Numbered from the stretch's first letter, positions 27,186-35,500 are shown. The stretch is DNA of 64,000 bases from Solidesulfovibrio sp. (GCF_038562415.1 NZ_JBCFBA010000011.1:62001-126000); one strand, 5' to 3'. Numbers and translations: made by a program. Notes: generated from the letters alone by a model not told the origin.

Positions 27186-28181
27186 GTGCGCACAGCGGCG
27201 ATCCTGGCCAACCCGGCCTCGGGCAAGGACATCCGACGCCTGGTGGCCCACGGCAGCGTGTTCGACAACCAGGAGAAGGTGCGCCTGACGCGCCGGCTCC
27301 TTTTGGGCCTGGAAGCGGCCGGCGTCGCGCGGGTGCTCTACATGCCCGACGCCTACGGCATCGTGCCCCGGGCCCTGGAGGCCATCGCCCCGGCCATGGC
27401 CTGCACGCCCATCGACATGCCCCTGACCAACAGCCAGCAGGACACCATCGTCGCGGCCGGCATCGCCGAGGCCCTGGGCGCCGGGGTCATGGTGGCCCTG
27501 GGCGGCGACGGCACCAGCCGGGCCGCCTGCAAGGGTTCCATAAAAACCCCCATCCTGCCCCTGTCCACGGGCACCAACAACGTCTTCCCGGTCATGATCG
27601 AGGCCACGGTGGCCGGCCTGGCCGCCGGCATCGTGGCCTCGGGCCGTTTCCCCCCGGAAGCGACCTGCCACCGGGCGACCATGCTCGAGGTGCTCCTTAA
27701 CGACGTCCCGGTCGACATCGCCCTGGTGGACGTGGCCGTCTACGACGACGTGTTCACGGCCTCGCGGGCGGTCTGGGACCTGGACAAGGTGCCCCGGCTG
27801 TTCCTGTCGCGCTGCCGGGCCGACGCCATCGGCCTGTCGGCCATCGGGGGGCAGCTGGCCCACATCACCCCCGAGGAGCCGCGCGGCCTGGCCCTGGAAT
27901 TGGCCCCGGACGGCGACACGACGGTCACGGCCGCCATCGCCCCGGGCCGCTTCGCCCGGGTTTGCATCCGCGCCGCCCGGGACATGCCGCCCGGCCAGGC
28001 CCACCCCGTCACCCTGGCCCCGTGCCTGCTCGCCGTCGACGGCGAACGGGAGGTGGCGGTGGCGCGCGGCGTGCGCGCCGCCGTGCGCCTGACCACCCTC
28101 GGCCCCTTTGTCGTGGACGTCCCCCGGGTCATGGAGCTGGCCCGCCGGGCCGGCCTTTTCATCTCCGGACAACCCGCCTGA
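27186..28181 (+). CDS. acoX: AcoX-type NAD kinase-like protein
   Basis: A 331-residue protein of the ATP-NAD/AcoX kinase fold, with the nucleotide-binding GGDGTSRAA (about residue 105) and STGTNNVFP. AcoX is encoded in many acetoin operons but its reaction is unproven; phosphorylation of a nucleotide or of acetoin-related substrate has been proposed for the family. The start is GTG 27186 with GGAGG seven bases upstream. It lies 72 bases after acoB and 19 bases before a small unknown gene. Confidence 0.85.
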   Translation: MRTAAILANPASGKDIRRLVAHGSVFDNQEKVRLTRRLLLGLEAAGVARVLYMPDAYGIVPRALEAIAPAMACTPIDMPLTNSQQDTIVAAGIAEALGAGVMVALGGDGTSRAACKGSIKTPILPLSTGTNNVFPVMIEATVAGLAAGIVASGRFPPEATCHRATMLEVLLNDVPVDIALVDVAVYDDVFTASRAVWDLDKVPRLFLSRCRADAIGLSAIGGQLAHITPEEPRGLALELAPDGDTTVTAAIAPGRFARVCIRAARDMPPGQAHPVTLAPCLLAVDGEREVAVARGVRAAVRLTTLGPFVVDVPRVMELARRAGLFISGQPA

Positions 28182-28200
28182 ACCCCGCAAGGAGAACGCC

Positions 28201-28506
28201 ATGGACACCATTCTCAAGGCCGCCTTCATCTTCATCGCCCCCGAGGCCGATCCGGCCGTCCACCGGGCCTGGACCCGCACGCCCAAGGTGCACCTGCTCA
28301 CCGTCGGCGTCGCGAACTACGCCCAGGCCGAGGCCCTGGCCAAGGAACTCGTGGACGCCGAAGGCATCGCCGCCATCGAGCTGTGCGGCGGCTTCGGCAA
28401 CGCCGGCACGGCCCGCATCGCCGCCGCCGTGCCGGTGCCGGTCGGCGCCGTGCGCTTCGACATCCACCCGGGGCTCGGCAACGTCAGCGGCGACGCCCTG
28501 TTTTAG
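28201..28506 (+). CDS. Small conserved protein of unknown function (DUF6506-like)
   Basis: A 101-residue protein beginning MDTILKAAFIFIAPEADPAVHR and containing IELCGGFGNAGTARIAAAV and VGAVRFDIHPGLG. It resembles a family of short uncharacterised proteins (DUF6506, recalled from memory). ATG 28201 has AAGGAG upstream. It is the last gene of the first aco block, ahead of the thiC gap. No catalytic motif is evident apart from a single cysteine in the conserved ELCGGFG stretch. Confidence 0.6.
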   Translation: MDTILKAAFIFIAPEADPAVHRAWTRTPKVHLLTVGVANYAQAEALAKELVDAEGIAAIELCGGFGNAGTARIAAAVPVPVGAVRFDIHPGLGNVSGDALF

Positions 28507-28540
28507 CCTCTGGCCGGGGGGATGTCCCGATGGCGAACAC

Positions 28541-28557
28541 TGTTCGCGAATCGAACA
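28541..28557. promoter_or_regulatory. Candidate AcoR binding site 3, upstream of thiC
   Basis: TGTTC-GCGAATC-GAACA lies 75 bases upstream of thiC and overlaps a second inverted repeat GCGAACA-C-TGTTCGC (28533-28547). No convincing -24/-12 promoter was found between it and thiC, so the target promoter is unclear. No TPP riboswitch is seen in this gap. Confidence 0.5.
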
Positions 28558-28632
28558 CGCCCCCCTGAAGCCCGACCTTTCCGTTCAGGCGACGCGGCCT
28601 GTTTCCGGCACCGCGCGCCGAAAAGGATTCCC

Positions 28633-29907
28633 ATGGCGCTTTTTCACCCCAATCCCCGTCTCGAAAGCGTCCTCGACCGGCATCTCGAGGCCATGGCCGC
28701 CGCCGAGGGCCTGTCCCCGGACGGCGTCGCGGCGGCCGTGGCCGCCGGCACCATGACCGTGCTGGCCAATCCCGGCCACGGCGGCGTGCGCCCGACGCTC
28801 ATCGGCCAGCCGGCCGCCATCAAGGTCAACGCCAACATCGGCACCTCGCCGTTGCTTAACGACGCGGCCATGGAGGGCGAGAAGCTGCGCATCTGCGAAA
28901 CGGCCGGCGCCGACACGGTCATGGACCTGTCCACGGCCGGCGACCTGGACGCCATCCGCCGGGGCATGCTGGCCGCCACCTTCCTGCCGCTGGGCACCGT
29001 GCCGGTCTACGCCGTGGCCAACCGCTACATCGCCGCCGAGGCCGATCCGGCCGGCATGACCGAGGACGAGATCCTCGCCGAGATCGAAAAGCAGGCCGCC
29101 CAGGGCGTGGACTTCATGACCGTGCACTGCGGGGTGACGGCCCGGGCCGTGGACCTGTCCCGGGAAGAGGAGCGCGTCACGGGCATCGTCTCCCGGGGCG
29201 GCGCCATTCTGGCCCGCTGGATGCGCCGCAACGGCCGGGAAAACCCCTTTTACGGCCGCTTCGACGACATCCTGGACATCGCCCGGGCGCACAACGTGGT
29301 CTTAAGCCTCGGCGACGGCCTGCGGCCCGGGGCCGGGGCCGACGCCGGCGACGCCGCCCAGTGGGAGGAGGTCATCGAGCTGGGCCGGCTGGCCCGCCGG
29401 GCCAGGGCCCGGGGGGTGCAGGTCATGATCGAGGGGCCGGGCCATGTGCCGCTTAACCTCGTCGGCGCCCACATCCAGTGCATCAAGCGCCTGACGGCCC
29501 AGGCGCCGCTCTACGTCCTGGGCCCCCTGACCACGGACTGCGCCCCGGGCTACGACCACATCGGCGCGGCCATCGGCGGCGCCCTGGCCGGCACCTTCGG
29601 CGCGGACTTCCTGTGCTACGTCACCCCGGCCGAGCACCTGACGCTGCCCTGCGCCGACGACGTGCGCCAGGGCATCATGGCCTCGCGCATCGCCGCCCAG
29701 GCCGCCGAGACGGCCCGGGGCCGGGAGCGGGCCGTCTCCCGAAACCGCGACATGTCCCGGGCGCGCAAGGCCCTGGACTGGGAGGCCATGGCCGAGCTGG
29801 CCATCGATCCGGCCCTGGTGCGCGAACGCCGCCGGCAATTCGGCCATCAAAAGGAATGCGCCATGTGCGGCAAGTTCTGCGCCGTGCGCATGCAGGACGG
29901 GCTGTGA
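28633..29907 (+). CDS. thiC: Phosphomethylpyrimidine synthase (ThiC)
   Basis: A 424-residue radical SAM enzyme converting aminoimidazole ribotide to hydroxymethylpyrimidine phosphate for thiamine. Seen: IKVNANIGTSP, DTVMDLSTAGDLD, the core MIEGPGHVPLN, and the C-terminal iron-sulfur motif CAMCGKFC (CX2CX4C) that defines ThiC. The N-terminal extension of longer ThiC proteins is absent, as in many anaerobes. ATG 28633 follows AAAAGGA. A ThiC paralogue making 5-hydroxybenzimidazole (BzaF) cannot be excluded by eye, but the setting among TPP-dependent acetoin dehydrogenase genes and with thi4 in the same cluster favours thiamine synthesis. Confidence 0.87.
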   Translation: MALFHPNPRLESVLDRHLEAMAAAEGLSPDGVAAAVAAGTMTVLANPGHGGVRPTLIGQPAAIKVNANIGTSPLLNDAAMEGEKLRICETAGADTVMDLSTAGDLDAIRRGMLAATFLPLGTVPVYAVANRYIAAEADPAGMTEDEILAEIEKQAAQGVDFMTVHCGVTARAVDLSREEERVTGIVSRGGAILARWMRRNGRENPFYGRFDDILDIARAHNVVLSLGDGLRPGAGADAGDAAQWEEVIELGRLARRARARGVQVMIEGPGHVPLNLVGAHIQCIKRLTAQAPLYVLGPLTTDCAPGYDHIGAAIGGALAGTFGADFLCYVTPAEHLTLPCADDVRQGIMASRIAAQAAETARGRERAVSRNRDMSRARKALDWEAMAELAIDPALVRERRRQFGHQKECAMCGKFCAVRMQDGL

Positions 29908-29935
29908 AGGCGCGGCCCGCCCCGCGCCCGGCCGG

Positions 29936-29970
29936 TGTTCGCTTGCGGAACACTGTCGCGAAGGCGAACA
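29936..29970. promoter_or_regulatory. Candidate AcoR binding sites 4 (perfect) and 4b (near match)
   Basis: TGTTC-GCTTGCG-GAACA (29936-29952) is a perfect copy of the repeated palindrome; TGTCG-N7-GAACA (29954-29970) directly follows with mismatches in one arm. They lie about 105 bases upstream of a sigma-54 promoter at 30057. Confidence 0.6.
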
Positions 29971-30056
29971 GCCTTCGGGACTCCAACCGAACACTCCCGA
30001 CCGCCCGCAAGGCCGGTCGCCCGTGGTTCGCCAATGAAAACGCCGCCCGCGAAGCG

Positions 30057-30072
30057 TGGCATGTCCCTTGCT
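30057..30072 (+). promoter_or_regulatory. Sigma-54 promoter of the acetoin reductase block
   Basis: TGGCAT-GTCCC-TTGCT differs from the consensus TGGCAC-N5-TTGCW at one base. It follows two AcoR-like palindromes and precedes the short-chain dehydrogenase gene by about 140 bases, so it probably drives the second half of the cluster. Confidence 0.75.
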
Positions 30073-30212
30073 ATCTCTGTCTTTCAGGCATGGCACGACG
30101 TCTCGTCTGCATGACAATGGACCGAAAGCAAAGGGAAACGGTCCACGGCAAGCAACCTCTCCGGTTTTCCCAGGCATAAGGCAAAAAACCTCAATACCAA
30201 GGAGTCGTGACG

Positions 30213-30992
30213 ATGGCTATTGACGGAAAAATCGCGCTGGTCACCGGTTCCGCCCAGGGTATCGGCCGGGGCATTGCATTGCGCCTGGCCGCCGACGGCG
30301 CGAATATCGCCCTCGTCGACCTCAAAAAAGACAAGCTGGCCGCCGTGGCCAAGGAAATCGAAGGCCTGGGCCGCAAGGCCACCGTCTTTGGCGCCGACGT
30401 CTCCGACCGCGCCCAGGTCTATGCCGCCATCGACCACGCCGAGGCCGCGCTCGGAGGCTTCGACATCATGGTCAACAACGCCGGCATCGCCCAGGTCAAG
30501 GCCCTGGCCGACGTCACGCCCGAGGAAATCGAACTGATCTTTCGGATCAACGTCTTCGGCGTGCTCTGGGGCATCCAGGCCGCCGCCGCCAAGTTCCTGG
30601 CCAGAAAGCGGAAAGGCAAGATCATCAGCGCCTCCTCCATCGCCGGCCACGACGGCTTCGCGCTCATCGGCGCCTACTCGGCCACGAAATTCGCCGTGCG
30701 CGGCCTGACCCAGGCCGCCGCCCGCGAGTACGCCGCCGCCGGCATCACGGTCAACGCCTACTGCCCGGGCGTGGTGGACACCGACATGTGGGACGGCATC
30801 GACAAGGGCTTCCAGAAGGTCACCGGCGCCGCGCCCAGGGAAACCTACAACAAGTACTGCGCCGGCATCGCCCTGGGCCGGCCCGAAACCCCGGCCGACG
30901 TGGCCGCCCTGGTGTCTTTCCTGGCCGGGCCGGATTCCGACTACATGACCGGCCAGGCCGTGCTCATCGACGGCGGCATGGTCTACCGCTGA
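30213..30992 (+). CDS. budC: Acetoin reductase / meso-2,3-butanediol dehydrogenase (SDR family)
   Basis: A 259-residue short-chain dehydrogenase: TGSAQGIGRGIALRLA (NAD-binding), VNNAGIAQVK, the catalytic Ser in SASSIAG and the Y-X3-K pair in GAYSATKFAV. The following stretch, with VVDTDMWDGID, matches diacetyl/acetoin reductases (BudC). It interconverts 2,3-butanediol and acetoin with NAD(H), feeding acetoin into the dehydrogenase. ATG 30213 has AAGGAG upstream. A zinc-dependent butanediol dehydrogenase at the cluster end probably handles another stereoisomer. Confidence 0.88.
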   Translation: MAIDGKIALVTGSAQGIGRGIALRLAADGANIALVDLKKDKLAAVAKEIEGLGRKATVFGADVSDRAQVYAAIDHAEAALGGFDIMVNNAGIAQVKALADVTPEEIELIFRINVFGVLWGIQAAAAKFLARKRKGKIISASSIAGHDGFALIGAYSATKFAVRGLTQAAAREYAAAGITVNAYCPGVVDTDMWDGIDKGFQKVTGAAPRETYNKYCAGIALGRPETPADVAALVSFLAGPDSDYMTGQAVLIDGGMVYR

Positions 30993-31045
30993 GGCCGGGC
31001 CGCGGCACCGGGCCGGACACAGCAAGCAACCGGAGGAACAAGGCA

Positions 31046-32407
31046 GTGAGCGTAACGGTATCGATGCCCAAACTGGGCCTGACCATGAAGACCGGCAAGG
31101 TCTCCAAATGGCTCAAGGCCGAGGGGGACGCGGTCAAAAAGGGCGAAGCCCTTTTCGAGGTCGAAACGGACAAGATCACCAACACCGTGGAGGCCCCCGA
31201 GGACGGCATCCTCTACCAGATCGTGGTGCCGGCCGGCGCGACGGTGCCGGTGGGGCTGGTGCTCGGGGTCATCGCCTCGCCGGGCGAGGCCCCCGAGCGC
31301 CTCGAGGCCGGCCAGGCCGGCGACGCCCCGGCCGGTGGCGCGGCCAAGGCGGCGGCCAGGCCGGCCAGCCCGGCCACGGCCGCCACCCCGGCCGCGCCCA
31401 GGGAAATCGTCGCCTCCCCGGCGGCCAAGCGCCTGGCCCGGGAGCTCGGGGTGGACCTGGCCACGGTCGCCGGCGGCGGCCCCGGCGGGCGCATCCGGGA
31501 AGAGGACGTCACCGCCCATCACGAGGCCGCCTCGAAACTCCCGAAAATCACCCCCCTGGCCGCGGTCATCGCCGCCAAGGCCGGCCTCGACATCCGCACC
31601 GTCACCGGCACGGGCGAGCGCGGCAAGATCACCCGCGAGGACGTGGAGCGGGCGCTCCATCCCGAATCGGCCGAAACGCCGGCGCCGGACGCCGCCGCCG
31701 CGACGGGCGCGACCGCGGAGGTGACCGTGGTGCCCATGACCGGCCTGCGCCGGGCCATCGCCGACAACATGGCGGCCAGCCTGGCCCAGGCGGCCCAGTT
31801 GACGCTTATAACGGAAGTCGACGCCACCGAAAGCCTGGCTTTCCTGGCCACCGTGCGGGCCATGCACCAAAAGGACCCGTCGTTTCGGGTCTCCGTAAAC
31901 GACATCCTGATCCTGGCCACCTCCCGGGCGCTGACGCGCTTCCCGATGATGAACGCGACCCAGGTCGGCGACGACATCCATATCCACGCCGACGTCAACA
32001 TGGGCGTGGCCGTGGCCATCGAGGGCGGGCTCATCGTGCCGGTACTGCGCGCGGCCCACAGGAAAAGCCTGACCCGGATCGCCCGCGAGGCCCGGGAACT
32101 CGCCGGCAAGGCCCGCACGGGCAGCCTCACCGCCGACGACCTGGCCGGCGGCACCTTCACCATCTCCAACATGAGCCGCTCGCCGGTGGATTTCTTCACC
32201 CCCATCCTCAAGCCCACCGAGACGGGCATCCTGGGCGTGGGCCGCGTGGTGGACAAGCCGGTGGTCCGCAAGGGCGAGATCACTATCCGCTCCATGATGG
32301 GCCTGAGCCTCACCTTCGACCACCGGGTCATCGACGGCGCCCCGGCCGGCGAATTCCTGAAACTGTTGTGCCAGTACGTGGAGCAGCCCTCGCTCATTTT
32401 GTTCTAA
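31046..32407 (+). CDS. Dihydrolipoyl acetyltransferase E2, copy 2, with two peripheral-subunit-binding domains
   Basis: A 453-residue E2 starting at GTG 31046 (CGGAGG upstream). Lipoyl domain 1-80 with EVETDKITN; then two E3/E1-binding domains in tandem (AAKRLARELGVDLATVAGGG and AAVIAAKAGLDIRTVTGTGE, each followed by an R/K-I-R/T-EEDV-type end); then the catalytic domain with FDHRVIDGAP (HXXXDG intact). The first E2 has only one binding domain. It sits between the acetoin reductase and E3 and so may form a second core or mixed core. Substrate difference between the two E2 proteins cannot be told from sequence. Confidence 0.9.
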   Translation: MSVTVSMPKLGLTMKTGKVSKWLKAEGDAVKKGEALFEVETDKITNTVEAPEDGILYQIVVPAGATVPVGLVLGVIASPGEAPERLEAGQAGDAPAGGAAKAAARPASPATAATPAAPREIVASPAAKRLARELGVDLATVAGGGPGGRIREEDVTAHHEAASKLPKITPLAAVIAAKAGLDIRTVTGTGERGKITREDVERALHPESAETPAPDAAAATGATAEVTVVPMTGLRRAIADNMAASLAQAAQLTLITEVDATESLAFLATVRAMHQKDPSFRVSVNDILILATSRALTRFPMMNATQVGDDIHIHADVNMGVAVAIEGGLIVPVLRAAHRKSLTRIAREARELAGKARTGSLTADDLAGGTFTISNMSRSPVDFFTPILKPTETGILGVGRVVDKPVVRKGEITIRSMMGLSLTFDHRVIDGAPAGEFLKLLCQYVEQPSLILF

Positions 32408-32454
32408 GGCAGCGCCCCGCCAGTGCCGGGGAGAAAACCGAAGAGGTGACAGGC

Positions 32455-33831
32455 ATGTACGATGTGATCGTGATCGGCGGCGGCTCGGGCGGCTACGCGG
32501 GGGCCATCAGGGCCTCGCAACTCGGCGGCAAGGTCGCGCTTATCGAAGGCGGCCAGATGGGCGGCACCTGCGTCAACCGGGGCTGCATCCCGAGCAAGAT
32601 CTGGCTGCACGCCGCCGCCATCCTGGACCAGACCCGCAAGGCCGGCGAATTCGGCATCAAGGCCTCGGTCGATGCCCTCGACCTGGCCGCCATCACGGAC
32701 CGCAAGAACGGGGTGTCGAGCGACATCCGCATGGGCATGGAGGCGTTGCTGCAAAACAACGGCGTGGACGTCATCCGCGGCCGGGGCACGCTCAAAAGCG
32801 GGAGGGAAGTCCTGGTCGACGGCCAGGTCGTTGCCGGCAAAAACATCATCATCGCCACGGGCAGCTCCCTGGCCGTCCCCGACGTGCCCGGCCTGGCCGA
32901 GGCGGCCTGGACCAGCGACCAGCTCCTGGAGGCCACGGCCATCCCGGCCTCGGTCCTGGTGACCGACCCCGGCTTCATCGGCGTCGAGTTGGCCTTCCTG
33001 CTGGCCGTGTTCGGGGCCAAGGTGACCATCGCCGTGCCCACGCCGCGCATCCTGCCGGCCGAGGACCAGGACACCAGCCAGCGCCTCGCCCAGTCCCTGC
33101 GCGAACGCGGCGTCACGATCCTCACGCGCCAGACCCTGGCCTCGGTGGCCCCGGCCGGCGACGGCTTCGCCTGCCTGCTGTCCGGCAACGGCAAGGAGCA
33201 GGCCGTGGAAGTGGCCAAGGTGCTCGTCTCCACGCGCAAACCCAACGTCGAGGGCCTTGGCCTGGAAGCGCTCGGCATCAAGCGCAAGGACGACGGCGGC
33301 ATCGCGGTCGATGACCGCCTGCGCACGGCCGTGCCCACGGTCTACGCCATCGGCGACGCCACCGGCGGGCTGATGCTCAGCCACGGCGCCTCCTCCATGG
33401 CCGTGTGCGCCGCCGAGAACTGCCTGGGCCAGGGCGGCAAATACGCCGCCCACCTGGTGACCCGGGCCCTGTGGACCGTGCCGCAGATGGGCGCGGTGGG
33501 CCTGTCCGAGGAAGAGGCCGAGAAGCGGGGCCTCAATGTCGAGGTCGGCGGCTTCCCCTACTCCATCAACGGCTACGCCATGCTGCGCGGCGAGGTGGAC
33601 GGCGCGGTGAAAATCGTCACCGACGCGGATACCGGCGAGATCCTCGGCGTGCACATCGTCGGCGGCGCGGCCACCGAAACCATCGGCGAGGCGGTGCTCG
33701 CCATGCAGCTCGAATGTACCGTGGCCGAGCTGGCCCGGGGCATCCGCGTCCACCCGGCCTTTTGCGAGACCGTGGTCGACGCCGCCCGGGACGCCGCCGG
33801 TTGGGCCCTGTACCTGCCCAGGCGTTCGTGA
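32455..33831 (+). CDS. lpdA: Dihydrolipoamide dehydrogenase-like E3 with altered NAD-binding motif
   Basis: A 458-residue flavoprotein. FAD site VIVIGGGSGGYAGAIRASQLG and redox-active disulfide GGTCVNRGCIPSK are canonical, and the C-terminal His-Glu pair is present in HPAFCETV. The NAD domain is unusual: where E3 proteins read GGGYIGLE or similar, this reads TDPGFIGVE, so the first glycine of GXGXXG is Asp, and the acidic residue ending the second strand (VTVVE in others) is replaced (VTIAVPTP). Dithiol oxidation should work, but binding of NAD as electron acceptor is doubtful. ATG 32455, GAGGTG upstream. It follows E2 copy 2 and precedes the lipoate genes. Confidence 0.85.
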   Translation: MYDVIVIGGGSGGYAGAIRASQLGGKVALIEGGQMGGTCVNRGCIPSKIWLHAAAILDQTRKAGEFGIKASVDALDLAAITDRKNGVSSDIRMGMEALLQNNGVDVIRGRGTLKSGREVLVDGQVVAGKNIIIATGSSLAVPDVPGLAEAAWTSDQLLEATAIPASVLVTDPGFIGVELAFLLAVFGAKVTIAVPTPRILPAEDQDTSQRLAQSLRERGVTILTRQTLASVAPAGDGFACLLSGNGKEQAVEVAKVLVSTRKPNVEGLGLEALGIKRKDDGGIAVDDRLRTAVPTVYAIGDATGGLMLSHGASSMAVCAAENCLGQGGKYAAHLVTRALWTVPQMGAVGLSEEEAEKRGLNVEVGGFPYSINGYAMLRGEVDGAVKIVTDADTGEILGVHIVGGAATETIGEAVLAMQLECTVAELARGIRVHPAFCETVVDAARDAAGWALYLPRRS

Positions 33832-33934
33832 CGGACCCCACGAACCGCCCGGGCGAACAAGGAAACCGATGGAGGCTTTTCTCTCCAGGGCCTCCACGGT
33901 TTCCCCATGAACCACGCAAGGACCGGACAGGCTT

Positions 33935-35500
33935 ATGCGAGCGATCCCCACTGCGGACGGCCAATCCCCCATCACGGACCTCGACGTGACGGAACTCGGG
34001 CTTGTCCCCTACGACACGGCCCTTGCGCTCCAACGGCGCCTCGTCGACCGGCGCATCGCCGACGAGGCCCCGGACAGGCTCCTGCTCCTCGAACACCCGC
34101 CGGTGATCACCCTGGGCACGGGCGGCGACGAAGCCGACGTCGTGGCCGACGCGGTCACGCTACGGGAAAAAGGCGTGGCCGTCATGCGTACGGAACGCGG
34201 CGGCAAGGCCACCTTCCACGGCCCCGGCCAACTCGTGGCCTACCCCATCCTCAAGCTGCGCGAAAAGGACCTGCACGCCTATTTGCGGCGCATGCTCGAC
34301 GTGGTGGCGGCGCTGCTCGCCTCCTACGGCCTTTCGCCCCGACTCGGGCTTCGCGGCCCGGGGGTGTGGGTCGACGGGGCCAAGATCGCCAGCATCGGCC
34401 TGGCCGTGCGCAAATGGGTGACCTTCCACGGCGTGGCGCTCAACGTGAACACGGACCTCGGCTGGTTTTCGCTGATCACCCCCTGCGGCTACGCCGGGGA
34501 ACGCATGACCTCCATGCGGGAGCTTTTGGGCGAGCCCATGGACATGGACGACGTCACGGCGCGTTACGTGCGGGAGTTCCGCCGGGTTTTCGGCTACCCC
34601 CGGCCGGCTTGCCGGGGTTCCCGACTCCCCGCCCGGCCGGACTGGCTGCGTGTGCCGGCCCCCGATCCGGCCCCGGCCGGTCGCATGGAGGCCCTGCTTA
34701 CCCGCCTGCATCTCGGCACGGTCTGTCAGGAAGCCAACTGCCCCAACATCGGCGAGTGCTTCAGCCGGGGCACCTCGACCTTCCTGATCCTCGGCACGGT
34801 CTGCACGCGCGGCTGTCGCTACTGCGCCGTGGAAAAGGGCCTGCCCCGGCCGTTTGATCCGCGGGAGCCGGAGCGCGTGGCCCGGGCCGTGGCCGCCCTT
34901 GGCCTGCGCCATGCCGTGGTCACCTCGGTCACCCGCGACGACCTGCCCGACGGTGGAGCCGAACAGTTCGCCCGCACCATCGCCGCCATCCGAAAGCACT
35001 GCCCGGACACCACCGTGGAAGTGCTCGTGCCCGATTTCGCCGGCAGCGCATCGGCCCTGGACACGGTCCGCCAGGCCCGGCCCGACGTGTTTAACCACAA
35101 CATCGAGACCGTGCGCCGCCTGTTTCCCACAGTGCGCCCCAAGGCGGACTACGCCCTGTCCCTGGCTATCCTTGGCCGGGCGGCCGCCGCCGGGCTCGCC
35201 GTCAAATCCGGGCTCATGCTCGGGCTTGGCGAAACCGACGCCGAGATCGCCGCGACCCTCGGCGACCTGCGCGCCGCCGGCTGCCGCCAAGTGACCCTGG
35301 GCCAGTACCTCGCCCCGACACCCGCCCACGCCCCCGTCGAGCGCTATGTCACGCCGGCCGCCTTCGCCGCCTGGGCGGACACGGCCCGGGCCATGGGTTT
35401 CGACGACGTCGCGGCCGGGCCGCTGGTGCGCAGTTCCTACCGGGCCGAGGCCATGCTGCGGCCACGGCCGACGGCAACCGACCGGGCGCGGGTCGCCTGA
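33935..35500 (+). CDS. lipBA: LipB-LipA fusion: octanoyltransferase and lipoyl synthase in one chain
   Basis: A 521-residue protein. Residues about 1-225 are LipB: RGGKATFHGPGQLVAYPI, the catalytic Lys in GAKIASIGL and the acyl-accepting Cys in TPCGYAGERMTSM. Residues about 235-510 are LipA: the auxiliary-cluster motif CQEANCPNIGEC, the radical SAM motif CTRGCRYC, and the C-terminal RSSYRAE that completes the auxiliary cluster. Thus both transfer of octanoate from ACP and double sulfur insertion are encoded together. Both active sites look intact; separate genes are the rule. It serves the lipoyl domains of the two E2 proteins and perhaps the GcvH-like carrier downstream. Confidence 0.92.
   Translation: MRAIPTADGQSPITDLDVTELGLVPYDTALALQRRLVDRRIADEAPDRLLLLEHPPVITLGTGGDEADVVADAVTLREKGVAVMRTERGGKATFHGPGQLVAYPILKLREKDLHAYLRRMLDVVAALLASYGLSPRLGLRGPGVWVDGAKIASIGLAVRKWVTFHGVALNVNTDLGWFSLITPCGYAGERMTSMRELLGEPMDMDDVTARYVREFRRVFGYPRPACRGSRLPARPDWLRVPAPDPAPAGRMEALLTRLHLGTVCQEANCPNIGECFSRGTSTFLILGTVCTRGCRYCAVEKGLPRPFDPREPERVARAVAALGLRHAVVTSVTRDDLPDGGAEQFARTIAAIRKHCPDTTVEVLVPDFAGSASALDTVRQARPDVFNHNIETVRRLFPTVRPKADYALSLAILGRAAAAGLAVKSGLMLGLGETDAEIAATLGDLRAAGCRQVTLGQYLAPTPAHAPVERYVTPAAFAAWADTARAMGFDDVAAGPLVRSSYRAEAMLRPRPTATDRARVA

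Noticed and set aside
28507-28632. TPP riboswitch upstream of thiC
   Set aside because: The conserved CTGAGA and ACCTGATCTGG-type elements are not present in the gap.
30084-30130. TGGCACGACGTCTCG near 30092 as sigma-54 promoter
   Set aside because: The -12 GC is missing at the right spacing; the element at 30057 fits much better.
31108-32454. Long N-terminal extension of the E3 frame across E2 copy 2
   Set aside because: The sequence is an Arg/Gly-rich shadow of the E2 gene; E3 homology starts at ATG 32455 with a ribosome binding site.
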